A stretch of DNA of 51,766 nt from Nitrososphaerota archaeon (GCA_027886865.1 JAPCJR010000014.1:1-51766); one strand, 5' to 3'. Shown: positions 24,771 to 32,679, counted from the stretch's first letter. The notes: generated by a model from the sequence alone, not told the origin. A program made the numbers and translations.

Positions 24771-26117
24771 TCAGCGCGGCTTCGACCTGTTGGTCGAAAG
24801 ATCTTCGAGCACGTTCTTTCCTACCTGAAGGAGTTCATCGAGCCTCACGGGATCGAGCGATTCGCAGTAAATCCGGGTCTTCGGTTCGGTACCTGAAGCC
24901 CTGAACATTATCCACGACCTGTCTCTGAACACCAGCTTCAACCCATCAAGGCGTCGTACCTCGGATATCTTGAACCGTCCGAAGTCCTCCTGGGCCTGTT
25001 TCGAAAGCGCGACCATGTCCACCGAGTAAGGCAGGTTGAGCTGCCTGTAGTGCCAGGTCGGCTCTGAGCTCACAAAGTCGAGGAGGCTCCGGTCCCTGGC
25101 TATCGCATCCGCTATCAGTACCGCCGCATACATCCCATCTTCCCACATCCCCCACTCGGGGTCGACCACCTTGCTAGGCTCCGTAGCAAATACAGCGCCC
25201 TCCTTCTCAATCTCTGCAAAGGTCTTTCCGATTCTGCTCCTCACTACCTTCATGCCGAGCTTGAGTGCCTCCTCCTCCACAGCCGTCGAAGTGTTCTCAG
25301 AGAGTATCACGGTCCCTGGCTTCCTGACCAGGGCCTTCATCGCCACGATCGACACGAGCGAATCGGGGAGAACCCGCCCCGCAGAGCTGATCATCACGAG
25401 CCTATCCGCGTCTCCGTCGTGCGCGAAGCCAATGTCAGCGCCGACGGCCCCCACTATTGCCGCCGTCTCCGACAGGTTCTGGGCAGTCGGCTCGGGCAAC
25501 CTGGCGGGGAAACGCCAGGACACGTGCGCGTTCATCGGAACCACACGATGGCCCAGGGTCCCGAGCACTCTCGGGGTCACAAATGCGCCCGGACCATTGG
25601 AGCAGTCCACGACCACCTTCAGCCCATCACGCAACACCTCGAACTTTGCCAGCATGGAATCAAGATAAGGGGTCAAGGTCTCGGCGTCCGCTATCCCTCC
25701 CAGATTCCTGGACTCCATATTCGCTCCGACAATCATGGCTCTTTCGATCCTGGCTTCATCCTGCTTGGACAATTCCATTCCCATATTGCTGAAGATCTTC
25801 ACGCCGGAGTACTCTGGTGGGTTGTGCGAAGCCGTAACTGAGAAACCGAGCTTACAACCGCTCTCCCGAGCACCGTAGGCCGTTACCGGAGTAGGAACAA
25901 GTCCGAAAAGAAGAGCTTCGCTTCCCGCAGCGGCAATACCAGCCGCTGCGACTTGAGACAAGACCGCTGAACTTTTGCGACCGTCCCACCCGACACCGTA
26001 CTTCCCCTTGCCGAAGGCGAATGCGGACGTCAATACCAGTCCGTAAACCTGCTCCGGCGTCTGGCTAGCGTTGAACACACCCCTCACCCCCGCAGTGCCG
26101 AAGGCCTTCAAACACAA
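24771..26117 (-). CDS. glmM: Phosphoglucosamine/phosphomannomutase
   Basis: A 448-residue alpha-D-phosphohexomutase. The N-terminal FGTAGVRGVFN sugar/phosphate motif, the active-site phosphoserine loop GFSVTASHNPPEYSGVKIF, the metal loop FAHDGDADRLVM and the C-terminal phosphate-binding FRASGTEPKTRIYCE are all present. It interconverts hexose 6- and 1-phosphates, most likely glucosamine or mannose phosphate for UDP-GlcNAc, glycan and S-layer precursors. The exact sugar cannot be told by eye. It is upstream of DP1 in the same operon. Confidence 0.88.
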   Translation of the reverse strand: MCLKAFGTAGVRGVFNASQTPEQVYGLVLTSAFAFGKGKYGVGWDGRKSSAVLSQVAAAGIAAAGSEALLFGLVPTPVTAYGARESGCKLGFSVTASHNPPEYSGVKIFSNMGMELSKQDEARIERAMIVGANMESRNLGGIADAETLTPYLDSMLAKFEVLRDGLKVVVDCSNGPGAFVTPRVLGTLGHRVVPMNAHVSWRFPARLPEPTAQNLSETAAIVGAVGADIGFAHDGDADRLVMISSAGRVLPDSLVSIVAMKALVRKPGTVILSENTSTAVEEEALKLGMKVVRSRIGKTFAEIEKEGAVFATEPSKVVDPEWGMWEDGMYAAVLIADAIARDRSLLDFVSSEPTWHYRQLNLPYSVDMVALSKQAQEDFGRFKISEVRRLDGLKLVFRDRSWIMFRASGTEPKTRIYCESLDPVRLDELLQVGKNVLEDLSTNRSKPR

Positions 26118-26256
26118 TCTGCCTCATACAAGTAGTGGCACGCCGGACAAGAACTCACCAGCGAAGGACAAGTAAGCGAGTTCGCGATGACCAGACCAGC
26201 TCAGCCCCAAACCCCATCTACACGTTAATTAATGTAACAGGCTAAGCCAAGGGAGA

Positions 26257-27051
26257 ATGAAGTTCGTCGAGCCACAGGTCTACATGATAGGCGAGACAAA
26301 GGTAGACCTAGCTCAGGTAAAGCAGATGCTCAAGGGTCTGGGCGGGAGCACTGCATTGGGTTGGTTATCGAAGACCCTGCCGGGCGCACAGTCAGAAGGC
26401 GAGCTCCTGACTGAAATCGCCGGGAGGATATGTTACAAGAGTTTCGGCGTCGGGCTTAACCCCAACGTGACGAAAATCCGTCAAAGCTCACAGGACTATA
26501 TTCAGAACACCCTGTCAAAAGGTGACGGATCGATCTTTGAGCACGCAACCTGCACGTTCGGCTTCCTTAACGTGAGCAGGGTGTTCACGCACGAGTTGGT
26601 CAGACACAGGGTCGGGGTCGCGATAAGCCAGGAATCGCTCAGGTATGTTCGGCCTACCGATCTGGGTCTTTGGCTCCCGCCGGACTTGGCCGACAAGAAG
26701 GTAAAGTTCAAGGCGATCATCGAACGGATTGAGGATGGGTACAGGGACCTCGAAGGGAGTTACGACTGGGACAGCATGAACTTCGACGCTAAGAAGCGGA
26801 TCACTTCAGGCCTCAGACGTGTCATGCCAGACGGGATGGCGACATCGATAATCTGGACCGCGAATCACAGGACGATACGGCACGTCATAGCGATGAGGAC
26901 CGCAGAGCCCGCCGAGGTTGAGATACGTTACGTCTTCGACAAGGTAGCGAGGATCATGAAGAAGAAGTTCCCTCTGATCTATGCCGATTTCGAGTACACA
27001 AAGCTGCCCGACAAGACCAGAAGCTGGCGCCCGAAATACGCTAAGGTCTAG
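26257..27051 (+). CDS. thyX: Flavin-dependent thymidylate synthase
   Basis: A 264-residue ThyX. The signature is ELVRHRVGVAISQESLRYVR, the RHR..S..S.R motif that binds FAD and dUMP, preceded by FEHATCTFGFLNVSRVFTHE. It makes dTMP from dUMP using methylene-tetrahydrofolate and FADH2. No thyA is seen. A TATA-like TTAATTAATG at 26225-26234 is 23-32 bp before the ATG, so the transcript is probably leaderless. A tRNA-Ser gene follows on the same strand. Confidence 0.93.
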   Translation: MKFVEPQVYMIGETKVDLAQVKQMLKGLGGSTALGWLSKTLPGAQSEGELLTEIAGRICYKSFGVGLNPNVTKIRQSSQDYIQNTLSKGDGSIFEHATCTFGFLNVSRVFTHELVRHRVGVAISQESLRYVRPTDLGLWLPPDLADKKVKFKAIIERIEDGYRDLEGSYDWDSMNFDAKKRITSGLRRVMPDGMATSIIWTANHRTIRHVIAMRTAEPAEVEIRYVFDKVARIMKKKFPLIYADFEYTKLPDKTRSWRPKYAKV

Positions 27052-27127
27052 TCGAACGCGCTCTGGTGCCCTGTGCAAATCGGACGGCATCCTAAAGGAT
27101 AAGAGCACATTACTAGCTAGGTGCTTC

Positions 27128-27296
27128 GCCGGGGTGGCGGAGTCTGGCTAACGCGCGGGCAATTCGTTTAGGCACGAGCGAATCCGCAACTCGAGATCGA
27201 ACGACTAGTCAGCCCGTGACCTAACGGTCATGTGGGTTCAAAACTCGACGGAAATCCCATAAAGGGGCTCCTCGAGTGAAAGTCCCACCCCCGGCG
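27128..27296 (+). tRNA. tRNA-Ser(CGA) with three introns
   Basis: Acceptor GCCGGGG (27128-27134) pairs with CCCCGGC (27289-27295), followed by G73, the serine discriminator. The anticodon stem is CGGGC (27156-27160) with GCCCG (27212-27216). A variable arm TGACC-TAAC-GGTCA makes it type II. The 51 bases between the stem halves give the serine loop CTCGAGA (27190-27196, anticodon CGA) only if 27161-27189 (29 nt) and 27197-27211 (15 nt) are removed. The T-stem GTGGG/CCCAC is also split by about 40 nt (27242-27281); removal gives TTCAAGT. The mature form is 85 nt. Boundaries may slide by a base or two. No CCA is encoded. Confidence 0.85.
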
Positions 27297-27303
27297 CTTC
27301 GAA

Positions 27304-27663
27304 CTACGCCGTCTTGAACGACTCGCCGCAGCCGCAAGTGGAGACCGCGTTTGGATTCTTGACGACGAATCCTCCACCCATCAGCTTGTCCGACTGGAAG
27401 TCAATCTGGGAACCCGCTATGAACGGCATGCTCGACTTGTCGACGATGAGCTTCGCGCCGTACTGGACTATGACGTAGTCGTCATCGGTGCTCTTGTCCT
27501 CCGGGACCATGCCGTAAGACAGCCCGGAACAGCCACCTGCAGAGACGAACACCCGTAGTCCGCCACCCTGCTTACCCTGCTTCTCAAGGTAGACCTTGAG
27601 CTCTTGGGCCGCGCTCGGGGTAATCTCGACCACTGGCTTGATCTCCTTGACTTCCTGGGACAT
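27304..27663 (-). CDS. IscA/ErpA-type iron-sulfur carrier
   Basis: A 119-residue HesB/IscA-family protein. The core GLRVFVSAGGCSGLSYGMVP and the C-terminal STCGCGESF supply the three conserved cysteines that hold a [2Fe-2S] or [4Fe-4S] cluster for transfer to client proteins. Length and cysteine spacing match the A-type carriers. It lies at the end of a minus-strand cluster behind the peroxiredoxin gene and ends 7 bp after the tRNA-Ser gene, which it converges on. Confidence 0.92.
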   Translation of the reverse strand: MSQEVKEIKPVVEITPSAAQELKVYLEKQGKQGGGLRVFVSAGGCSGLSYGMVPEDKSTDDDYVIVQYGAKLIVDKSSMPFIAGSQIDFQSDKLMGGGFVVKNPNAVSTCGCGESFKTA

Positions 27664-27705
27664 TTTCTAACTTTGTCTCCCTCAGGCTTCTATAAAAACA
27701 AGCTT

Positions 27706-28182
27706 CTAGTTGGCCTTGCTGACCGCCGCTGTCACCAGCGCGTACGGAGGCTCTTCGCCCGGGTCTTCAGTGACCCATCTATAGCGCAACACTCCCTTAC
27801 GGTCTACCACAAAGACAGCCCGCTTAGCCACGCCCTTGTAGCCTAGGTCCACCCAAGGGTCCTGCAAAACGTCGAACGCCTTCGCGACCTTCTTGTTGAA
27901 ATCGCTCAAGACCGGGAATCCCAGGTTGTACGTCTCCGAGTATATCTTCAGGGTGAAGACACTGTCCACGCTAATCCCTATCACGCTCCCCTCCAGCGAC
28001 CCAGCCCCGACCAGGCTGTCCCTGAACACGCACATCTCTCTATCACACGTGCGCGAGAACGCGAACGGGAAGAAGGCGATAGTCAGGCTCCCTTTCTGGG
28101 TGAACTCGGAAAGTTTCCGCTCCTTCCTTTCGGAGTCGAAAAGCGAAAAATCTGGGACTTTCTGGCCTATTCTCAGGACCAC
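27706..28182 (-). CDS. Peroxiredoxin (AhpC/TSA, BCP-AhpE-like)
   Basis: A 158-residue thioredoxin-fold peroxidase. The active-site segment is IAFFPFAFSRTCDREMCVF, with the peroxidatic Cys at about residue 46 after Thr and a second Cys five residues later that could resolve it, as in atypical two-Cys enzymes. VIGISVDSVFTLKIYSE and FPVLSDFNKKVAKAF are family-typical. It reduces hydroperoxides in the cytoplasm with thiol donors. It lies between the p27-like protein and IscA genes, which suggests an oxidative-stress and Fe-S repair context. Confidence 0.9.
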   Translation of the reverse strand: MVLRIGQKVPDFSLFDSERKERKLSEFTQKGSLTIAFFPFAFSRTCDREMCVFRDSLVGAGSLEGSVIGISVDSVFTLKIYSETYNLGFPVLSDFNKKVAKAFDVLQDPWVDLGYKGVAKRAVFVVDRKGVLRYRWVTEDPGEEPPYALVTAAVSKAN

Positions 28183-28206
28183 GCTCAGTACAGCAATCCC
28201 AGAAAC

Positions 28207-28566
28207 TTAAGTCCTTTGTGATGCCTCGAGTTTGTTCAGGAGGTCCACGCACTTGGCGAGCAGCGACACTATCTCATCCTGCTTGCCCAGGTCCTTCTCG
28301 TTCTCGAGCAGCGCAGCGTTCTCCTTCAACTTCACAAGGACTAGGTCCTTGAGGCTTGAAGCGACGTCGCCGTAGGTTATCTCTTTCGAGGTCAGTGCAG
28401 CATCGAGGTCGTCATGAGTGGTGCAGTAGACCTTCCCTTTGTATCTGATCTGGACGCCGTTGTCAATCGGGCAGGCCTCCTTCATCATGACACCGCCACG
28501 CCTCATTAGCTCAACCGTGAGCTGCATCTTCTCACGCGACTTGCTCATTTGCGGCGTTTTCGACAT
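28207..28566 (-). CDS. Autoantigen p27 (SSSCA1)-like zinc protein
   Basis: A 119-residue protein. The first half (MQLTVELMRRGGVMMKEACP, then GVQIRYKGKVYCTTHDD) is the Sjogren's syndrome/scleroderma autoantigen 1 domain, in which a Cys..Cys..His cluster binds zinc. The second half (LVLVKLKENAALLENEKDLG) is a helical region. The family is widespread in archaea without a proven role. It is the first gene of a cluster with peroxiredoxin and IscA (gaps 24 and 42 bp). The ATG at 28566 is used; an internal ATG seven codons later is possible. Confidence 0.82.
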   Translation of the reverse strand: MSKTPQMSKSREKMQLTVELMRRGGVMMKEACPIDNGVQIRYKGKVYCTTHDDLDAALTSKEITYGDVASSLKDLVLVKLKENAALLENEKDLGKQDEIVSLLAKCVDLLNKLEASQRT

Positions 28567-28669
28567 CCGCTCTATTAATCATTCTGGATGCCTGCGAAGT
28601 TCACCACGGGTCTGCATTCCCACGAGGGAAAGCCAAATATGCCTCCCAAGGGAGGCTGAAGAATCTACC

Positions 28670-28972
28670 TTGGCTACCGGTGTTCACAATTTGAGCAGTA
28701 AAGCGAAAAAGCAACAAGAAAACGACGGTAAGCTGATCAAGGCATCCGCCAGTCTCCAGCAGATAGCGGACTCCAACATCACTCCAAGGAACATACGCAA
28801 GATAGTCAAGGACTCCATCACGACCCTGCAGGACACGAAGATCAGCGTCGCTGTGAGGGCCGCAAATGCGATTAGCATGCTCGACGAAGTCGCCCAAGAC
28901 CCGAACATGCCATCTTTCGCCAGGGTCACTCTCTGGTCTGCCGTGTCCGAACTGGAATCCATCCGCGAGTAG
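28670..28972 (+). CDS. UPF0147 family protein
   Basis: A protein of about 100 residues. After a lysine-rich lead, SASLQQIADSNITPRNIRKI and MLDEVAQDPNMPSFARVTLW match UPF0147, a small helical family conserved across archaea with unknown function. The start is uncertain: TTG 28670 lies about 30 bp after a TATA-like AAATAT, and TTG 28691 gives the shorter, family-like MSSKAKKQQEN. A CCTCCCAAGGGAGG palindrome lies just upstream at 28643-28656. There is no ATG at a suitable position. Confidence 0.8.
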   Translation: MATGVHNLSSKAKKQQENDGKLIKASASLQQIADSNITPRNIRKIVKDSITTLQDTKISVAVRAANAISMLDEVAQDPNMPSFARVTLWSAVSELESIRE

Positions 28973-29014
28973 CAAGACTTAACACAACAGGCTACTAGAT
29001 GCTGGTGCCCAGAC

Positions 29015-29440
29015 TTGCCAGCATGCCCCAGCTGTGGAACGCGGACCGACACCCCTACCAAGGTCTTCTCGGTCATCGTCGAGCCGAAGGAGGGCGAAAG
29101 GGGCCTGACACAGCGGAAGGTCGGGATGTACCAATGCTCGAAGTGCGACACCAAATTCCCAATCATCGTGAGCCGGGAGAAGTACCTGGTGGTCGCAGAG
29201 GATCAGCTGAAGAAGATACAGAACGACGTCAAGGACCTGAAGAAGACCAACACTGACCTGGTGCAGAGCATAGACGGGCTGAGGAAGGATCAGGAAGAGC
29301 TGCACGAGACAATAAAAAGAAATGAAAAGGAATCACAGATGAAGCAGCTTGAGGTAAAGCTGCACGCACTAGAGGGTCAGGTCTCCTATCTCAAGAAAGA
29401 GAAGGGAGAGCTCGAAGAGAAGGTATCGAAGTATCGTTAG
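29015..29440 (+). CDS. Zinc-ribbon/coiled-coil protein
   Basis: A 141-residue protein. The N-terminal ribbon uses CPSCG (residues 4-8) and CSKCDTKFP (around residue 41), giving a four-Cys zinc site. From residue 60 to the end the sequence is a continuous coiled coil (QLKKIQNDVKDLKKTNTDLV, LEVKLHALEGQVSYLKKEKG). It likely forms a dimer and could tether a nucleic acid or protein. The start is TTG 29015, the only codon that keeps the first Cys pair intact. A TATA-like ACTTAAC lies about 35 bp upstream. Its stop overlaps that of the next, convergent gene. Confidence 0.65.
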   Translation: MPACPSCGTRTDTPTKVFSVIVEPKEGERGLTQRKVGMYQCSKCDTKFPIIVSREKYLVVAEDQLKKIQNDVKDLKKTNTDLVQSIDGLRKDQEELHETIKRNEKESQMKQLEVKLHALEGQVSYLKKEKGELEEKVSKYR

Positions 29441-29694
29441 ACCTGATATCCTTCACTCGAAGCGACGGATTCCACTGAATAGGAAGAGATCTTCTCCTCC
29501 AGAACAGCCTTCTCCGTGCGGAGTGCTTCAACTTCGTTGGCGAGTGAAGAGGCGTGCCTCTCCATCTCCAGCGTCGTTAGTCTCTCCTTCAAGGATGAGA
29601 TGTCGCTTATCAGTGAAGCCTGCTCTGTTTCCAGCGCAGCGATGTGTTCCTCGAGCTCTGTCCTAGGGTCGGCGTATTGTGTAATTACTTCCAT
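29437..29694 (-). CDS. Short coiled-coil protein
   Basis: An 85-residue protein that is almost entirely coiled coil: TELEEHIAALETEQASLISD, SLKERLTTLEMERH and EVEALRTEKAVLEEKISSYS show regular heptads. No catalytic residues are visible. The ATG at 29694 (MEVITQYADPR) is preferred over 29733 because the extra N-terminal residues have no structure in common with the rest. It converges on the zinc-ribbon coiled-coil gene with a 4-bp overlap, and the two could be partners, though this is only suggested by shape and position. Confidence 0.55.
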   Translation of the reverse strand: MEVITQYADPRTELEEHIAALETEQASLISDISSLKERLTTLEMERHASSLANEVEALRTEKAVLEEKISSYSVESVASSEGYQV

Positions 29695-29821
29695 CAAAGA
29701 CCAAGCAAGAAGATGCCGCGGATGGGATTTCACCGACCAAACTTAAAACAATTGATACAATCGTTAAACCGTTTCAATCACTTCAAAGTCTTATGAGTGT
29801 CCGGGTTTCTGCCTCGTCGAA

Positions 29822-30118
29822 ATGAAAGGCGTCTGGCTGTGGCCCGAGAAGGACAGGAAAGGCGCTCTGGAGAAGCTCAGGACTCCCCACATCCTGAGGA
29901 TTCTGAAGGCGCTAAAAGAGAAAGGGGGAGACGGCCTCTCCAACGCCGAGATGGACTCTCTTTTGGGGACGGCCTCACAGTGGTTGATATTTTGGGATCT
30001 ACGCGAACTCACGGCACTAGGCATCATCGAGTTTGAAGTCCAGTTGTTCGGCGAAGCCGGGAAGTATCGCCTGACCCAGGATGGCCTCTCCGTACTTCAA
30101 GAGATTAAGGAAGCCTGA
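29822..30118 (+). CDS. Winged-helix DNA-binding protein
   Basis: A 98-residue winged-helix protein: HILRILKALKEKGGDGLSNA, then EMDSLLGTASQWLIFWDLRE as helix-turn-helix, and a wing around GEAGKYRLTQDG. It resembles small archaeal MarR/PadR-like or DUF-type regulators of about 100 residues that act as dimers. A TATA-like CTTATGA lies about 30 bp before the ATG, so it is leaderless. The effector and targets are unknown; it is a single gene before the tRNA cluster. Confidence 0.7.
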   Translation: MKGVWLWPEKDRKGALEKLRTPHILRILKALKEKGGDGLSNAEMDSLLGTASQWLIFWDLRELTALGIIEFEVQLFGEAGKYRLTQDGLSVLQEIKEA

Positions 30119-30164
30119 TTCATCGAAGTTTCGACTGACCGGCCATAGCCTCGCACGAGGATGT

Positions 30165-30252
30165 TGGTGCGGGGGGTGGGATTCGAACCCACGAACCCCT
30201 AAGGGACGAGGTCCTGAGCCTCGCGCCGTTGACCAGGCTGGGCGACCCCCGC
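30165..30252 (-). tRNA. tRNA-Leu(CAG)
   Basis: Read on the minus strand: acceptor GCGGGGG with CCCCCGC, A73 and an encoded CCA (30165-30167). The anticodon stem CGAGG/CCTCG encloses CTCAGGA, anticodon CAG. A long variable arm (TCCC-TTA-GGGG) and the T-arm GTGGG-TTCGAAT-CCCAC complete a type II leucine tRNA. No intron. A TATA-like CTTTAAAA lies about 27-35 bp upstream at 30279-30287. Confidence 0.95.
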
Positions 30253-30352
30253 AGATGGCGCTTCGGCTGGAAAAGTGGTTTTAAAGTATCTCCCTGAGTC
30301 TCGCGACGCTCGGAAAACGACGGAGCATGCCGGTGGCTCAGTTGAGAAGAAG

Positions 30353-30439
30353 AGCCTCGGCCGGGATTTGATCCCGGGACCCCTGCCTGTTTGGATTTGT
30401 TTACCAAGGCAGTGCTCTACCAGGCTGAGCTACCGAGGC
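30353..30439 (-). tRNA. tRNA-Thr(GGT) with a 13-nt canonical intron
   Basis: Minus strand: acceptor GCCTCGG/CCGAGGC with T73, as in archaeal tRNA-Thr. The D-stem is GCTC/GAGC. The anticodon stem CTGCC/GGCAG holds 20 bases; removing 13 nt at the canonical 37/38 site (30389-30401) leaves TTGGTAA, anticodon GGT. The T-arm is CCGGG-ATCAAAT-CCCGG. No CCA is encoded. A TATA-like CTAAAAAATC lies at 30464-30473. Confidence 0.88.
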
Positions 30440-30593
30440 TGGGTGGACAGCACACCAATTTGTGCGATTTTTTAGTGTTTGGTAAGACCAAGGGGGCATC
30501 AGCGTCAAAAATCGCCCGGTTACGGTCGGGAAGGATGCTGGCACACAAGACATAGAGTGATTTAAAAGACGATGAATCATCGGCCGGAACGGT

Positions 30594-30728
30594 GCCGGGG
30601 TAGCATAGCTTGGCTTATTGCGCCGGGCACGACCCTTAAGTGGGCGAAACTCATAATCCCAAGCTCGGATGCGAAATCCGGAGGTCGCGGGCTCGAAAGT
30701 ACGGAGCACGAGAATCCCGCCCCCGGCA
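30594..30728 (+). tRNA. tRNA-Met(CAT), elongator, with three introns
   Basis: Acceptor GCCGGGG (30594-30600) pairs with CCCCGGC (30721-30727), then A73. A classic archaeal elongator-Met core (CCGGG-CTCATAA-TCCGG-AGGTC) appears only after removing 22 nt (about 30629-30650, at 32/33), 20 nt (about 30660-30679, inside the 3' anticodon stem) and 17 nt (about 30697-30713, in the T-loop; GCGGG-CTCGAAT-CCCGC results). The mature form is 76 nt. Exact cut sites can slide where flanking bases repeat. T-loop position 54 is C, which is unusual. A TATA-like TTTAAAAG lies at 30561-30568. Confidence 0.85.
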
Positions 30729-30774
30729 CTTCAGAAAACTTATACCCCACCGCTCTTGACCGGCGCAAGCGCAA

Positions 30775-30909
30775 ATGATACCACTCCTCAGTACGACCAG
30801 TTACTACAACTTCCTGAGTGGGACTATGATAACCCTGTTCGCCGTGACGCTCGTGATAATCTTCATCTACGAATACGAAGTGCTAAGAAGACCGAAGACC
30901 CAGAATTAG
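30775..30909 (+). CDS. 44-residue single-helix membrane protein
   Basis: The ATG at 30775 opens a 44-codon frame: MIPLLSTTSYYNFLSGTMIT, then a hydrophobic helix LFAVTLVIIFIYEYEVL and a basic end RRPKTQN. One membrane helix with a cytoplasmic basic tail is predicted. A TATA-like ACTTATAC at 30738-30745 sits 30-37 bp upstream, which supports real transcription. Its stop overlaps the stop of the RPA gene on the other strand. Family and role unknown; such short proteins often attach to larger membrane complexes. Confidence 0.5.
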   Translation: MIPLLSTTSYYNFLSGTMITLFAVTLVIIFIYEYEVLRRPKTQN

Positions 30910-32081
30910 CTCGGCACCTTCTCGATTCCGGACCCGTCTTCCAGTTCCAGCGTCAAAGTCCCCAGCCTGGACGTCTGTGCAGTCGCGCCTGTTATCCTGA
31001 CCTTCTCGCCTACGCTGACCTTCGCAAGCCTCTCTACCAGCGCTCTCCAGCTCACCACGGTGATCTCGCCCGTGTCATCCCCGAAGACGACCTCGGCCTT
31101 CTGAACTGAGCTGCCATCCTTCAACTGGACATCGCGGATAGCCGGTATCGACAGCGCCATGACCTCGATGCTGTACTTCTGGTGTGCGCTCTTCACTTGA
31201 TTTACCTTGACAAGTTTCTGAACGAGGGGACCCTTGCTTTCGCCGACAGCCCTCACGACGCTACCGCTGTCGCCGTGCAACTCACGTTCTCCGTTCATGC
31301 TCTTCTTGAGCCTGATGTTGGTCGCCATGACCTTCTGACCCGGCTTGACCTCCACGTCGACAGCATCCCAGACCACCATCCTGATCCTAACCTTCTCCGA
31401 CTCTCCACCCAGCTCAAACTGAGTGAGTGAACCTGGTGAGCCGTCTTTCCTGGTAAAATTCGAGCTCCTGCTGCCGGTGAGCGCGATGCCTTCCACAGCC
31501 GCCAGCTCCTGGAGTTCGCCGATTTCGTCGACCTTCTTCGAGAAGCTGGACAGCGGAACCAGCAACGAGACGAGCTTCTCGTCTCCGAGGAGTTCTATCT
31601 TTCCCCTCCTGCCGAGGTTCAGATTGGGTTTTCCATCGAGGCCCTGCCTCACATATCCGTTCAGGACTCTGACCGGGCTATCGACCGATATCCCCTCGAG
31701 TTTGATCGCTTCAGCGTTATCGTCCCAGATGGTGAGCTTCGACAGGTTGTTCTTGTCGAAGAGGACCAGTCGCCTGTATCTTCCTATTCCTCCTCCATCC
31801 TTCTTGTTGTATTCCGATACCGGATAGATGGCCAGTATCCTCGCCACTATGGTGATGTCGTTCGCCCCTACATACAAGTCCTTCAAAGTGAGGTCCGTCG
31901 TCGTAACGTGCTGAAGCTGAACACCAAGCTCTCCGGCTATCAAGAAGAGGGCGCCTTGATCTGTGAGGAAGCCGGCCCCCACGGTCTGCTTCTTCTCCTG
32001 AATCATGCTCATCAGCTCCTCCCTCGTAATTTCTGGCTTGTTCCTCAGAACCTCATCTGTCAAGGATTCGAAATCGTACAT
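30906..32081 (-). CDS. Replication protein A-like single-stranded DNA-binding protein
   Basis: A 391-residue protein with a short helical N-terminal region (TREELMSMIQEKKQTVGAGF, then DQGALFLIAGELGVQL) followed by three OB-fold segments at about residues 65-170, 180-280 and 290-385. Typical OB strands are VARILAIYPVSEYNKKDGGG, KLTIWDDNAEAIKL and AEVVFGDDTGEITVVSWRAL. No zinc finger is visible. It coats single-stranded DNA in replication and repair. It follows Alba on the same strand with a 111-bp gap. Confidence 0.88.
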   Translation of the reverse strand: MYDFESLTDEVLRNKPEITREELMSMIQEKKQTVGAGFLTDQGALFLIAGELGVQLQHVTTTDLTLKDLYVGANDITIVARILAIYPVSEYNKKDGGGIGRYRRLVLFDKNNLSKLTIWDDNAEAIKLEGISVDSPVRVLNGYVRQGLDGKPNLNLGRRGKIELLGDEKLVSLLVPLSSFSKKVDEIGELQELAAVEGIALTGSRSSNFTRKDGSPGSLTQFELGGESEKVRIRMVVWDAVDVEVKPGQKVMATNIRLKKSMNGERELHGDSGSVVRAVGESKGPLVQKLVKVNQVKSAHQKYSIEVMALSIPAIRDVQLKDGSSVQKAEVVFGDDTGEITVVSWRALVERLAKVSVGEKVRITGATAQTSRLGTLTLELEDGSGIEKVPS

Positions 32082-32192
32082 GTCTGACCATCACGCGGCG
32101 CTATTCATGGTATAGCATCCCCAATCATATCAAGACCAATCCCCAGAATGACTTTGATCAGGAACGCATCGCATCATAATGCGCAGTGTCAC

Positions 32193-32492
32193 TCAGGTCT
32201 TAGTCTGCGGCTTGGGCATCGACAGCTCGATCTCCAGCACAGGAAGACTCAGCTGCCTCCCATCTCTGGACACTACGTTCTCACCATCGATCTGAATCTT
32301 TGAAATCTGGACTTGGCTGAAGAACCTCTTCCTGAGAAGCTGCGCTACGTCGACGGCCATGTTGATGGCTTCGCCCCTCGAGCGAAGGACCACGTGGTCT
32401 GCGCCGCTGTTGAACATGGTTATGCACGCTGTGACGTAATTCAATAGGGGTTTTGATTGACCAACGATTACAGTTTTCGTAGCTTCCGGCAT
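32193..32492 (-). CDS. albA: Alba chromatin protein
   Basis: A 99-residue protein with the Alba fold: KTVIVGQSKPLLNYVTACIT at the N-terminus contains the conserved Lys of the DNA/RNA-binding loop, and VVLRSRGEAINMAVDVAQLL is the central helix. Lys in GQSKP is the residue acetylated in Sulfolobus. Alba dimers coat DNA and RNA. Position next to RPA, Dpo4 and tRNA genes is common housekeeping context. Length and motifs are complete. Confidence 0.95.
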   Translation of the reverse strand: MPEATKTVIVGQSKPLLNYVTACITMFNSGADHVVLRSRGEAINMAVDVAQLLRKRFFSQVQISKIQIDGENVVSRDGRQLSLPVLEIELSMPKPQTKT

Positions 32493-32600
32493 AGAATGGA
32501 CGTGGAACTATCCTGCTTATAATGCCTACGCGCTCACCGTCTCTTTGAACAGGTTACCACAGATTGAGATATAACCACCCGTTTACGTCGGGCCGTCAGC

Positions 32601-32679
32601 GGGGTCGTCGGCTAGTCTGGTCAAGGCTTCAAGCCTCGGGCGCTTGAGAGCGCCGGTTCAAATCCGGCCGACCCCACCA
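32601..32679 (+). tRNA. tRNA-Pro(CGG)
   Basis: Acceptor GGGGTCG/CGACCCC with A73 and encoded CCA (32677-32679). The anticodon stem CAAGC/GCTTG encloses CTCGGGC, anticodon CGG. V-loop AGAGC and T-arm GCCGG-TTCAAAT-CCGGC are standard. No intron. A TATA-like GATATAAC lies about 26-33 bp upstream at about 32567-32574. Confidence 0.93.
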
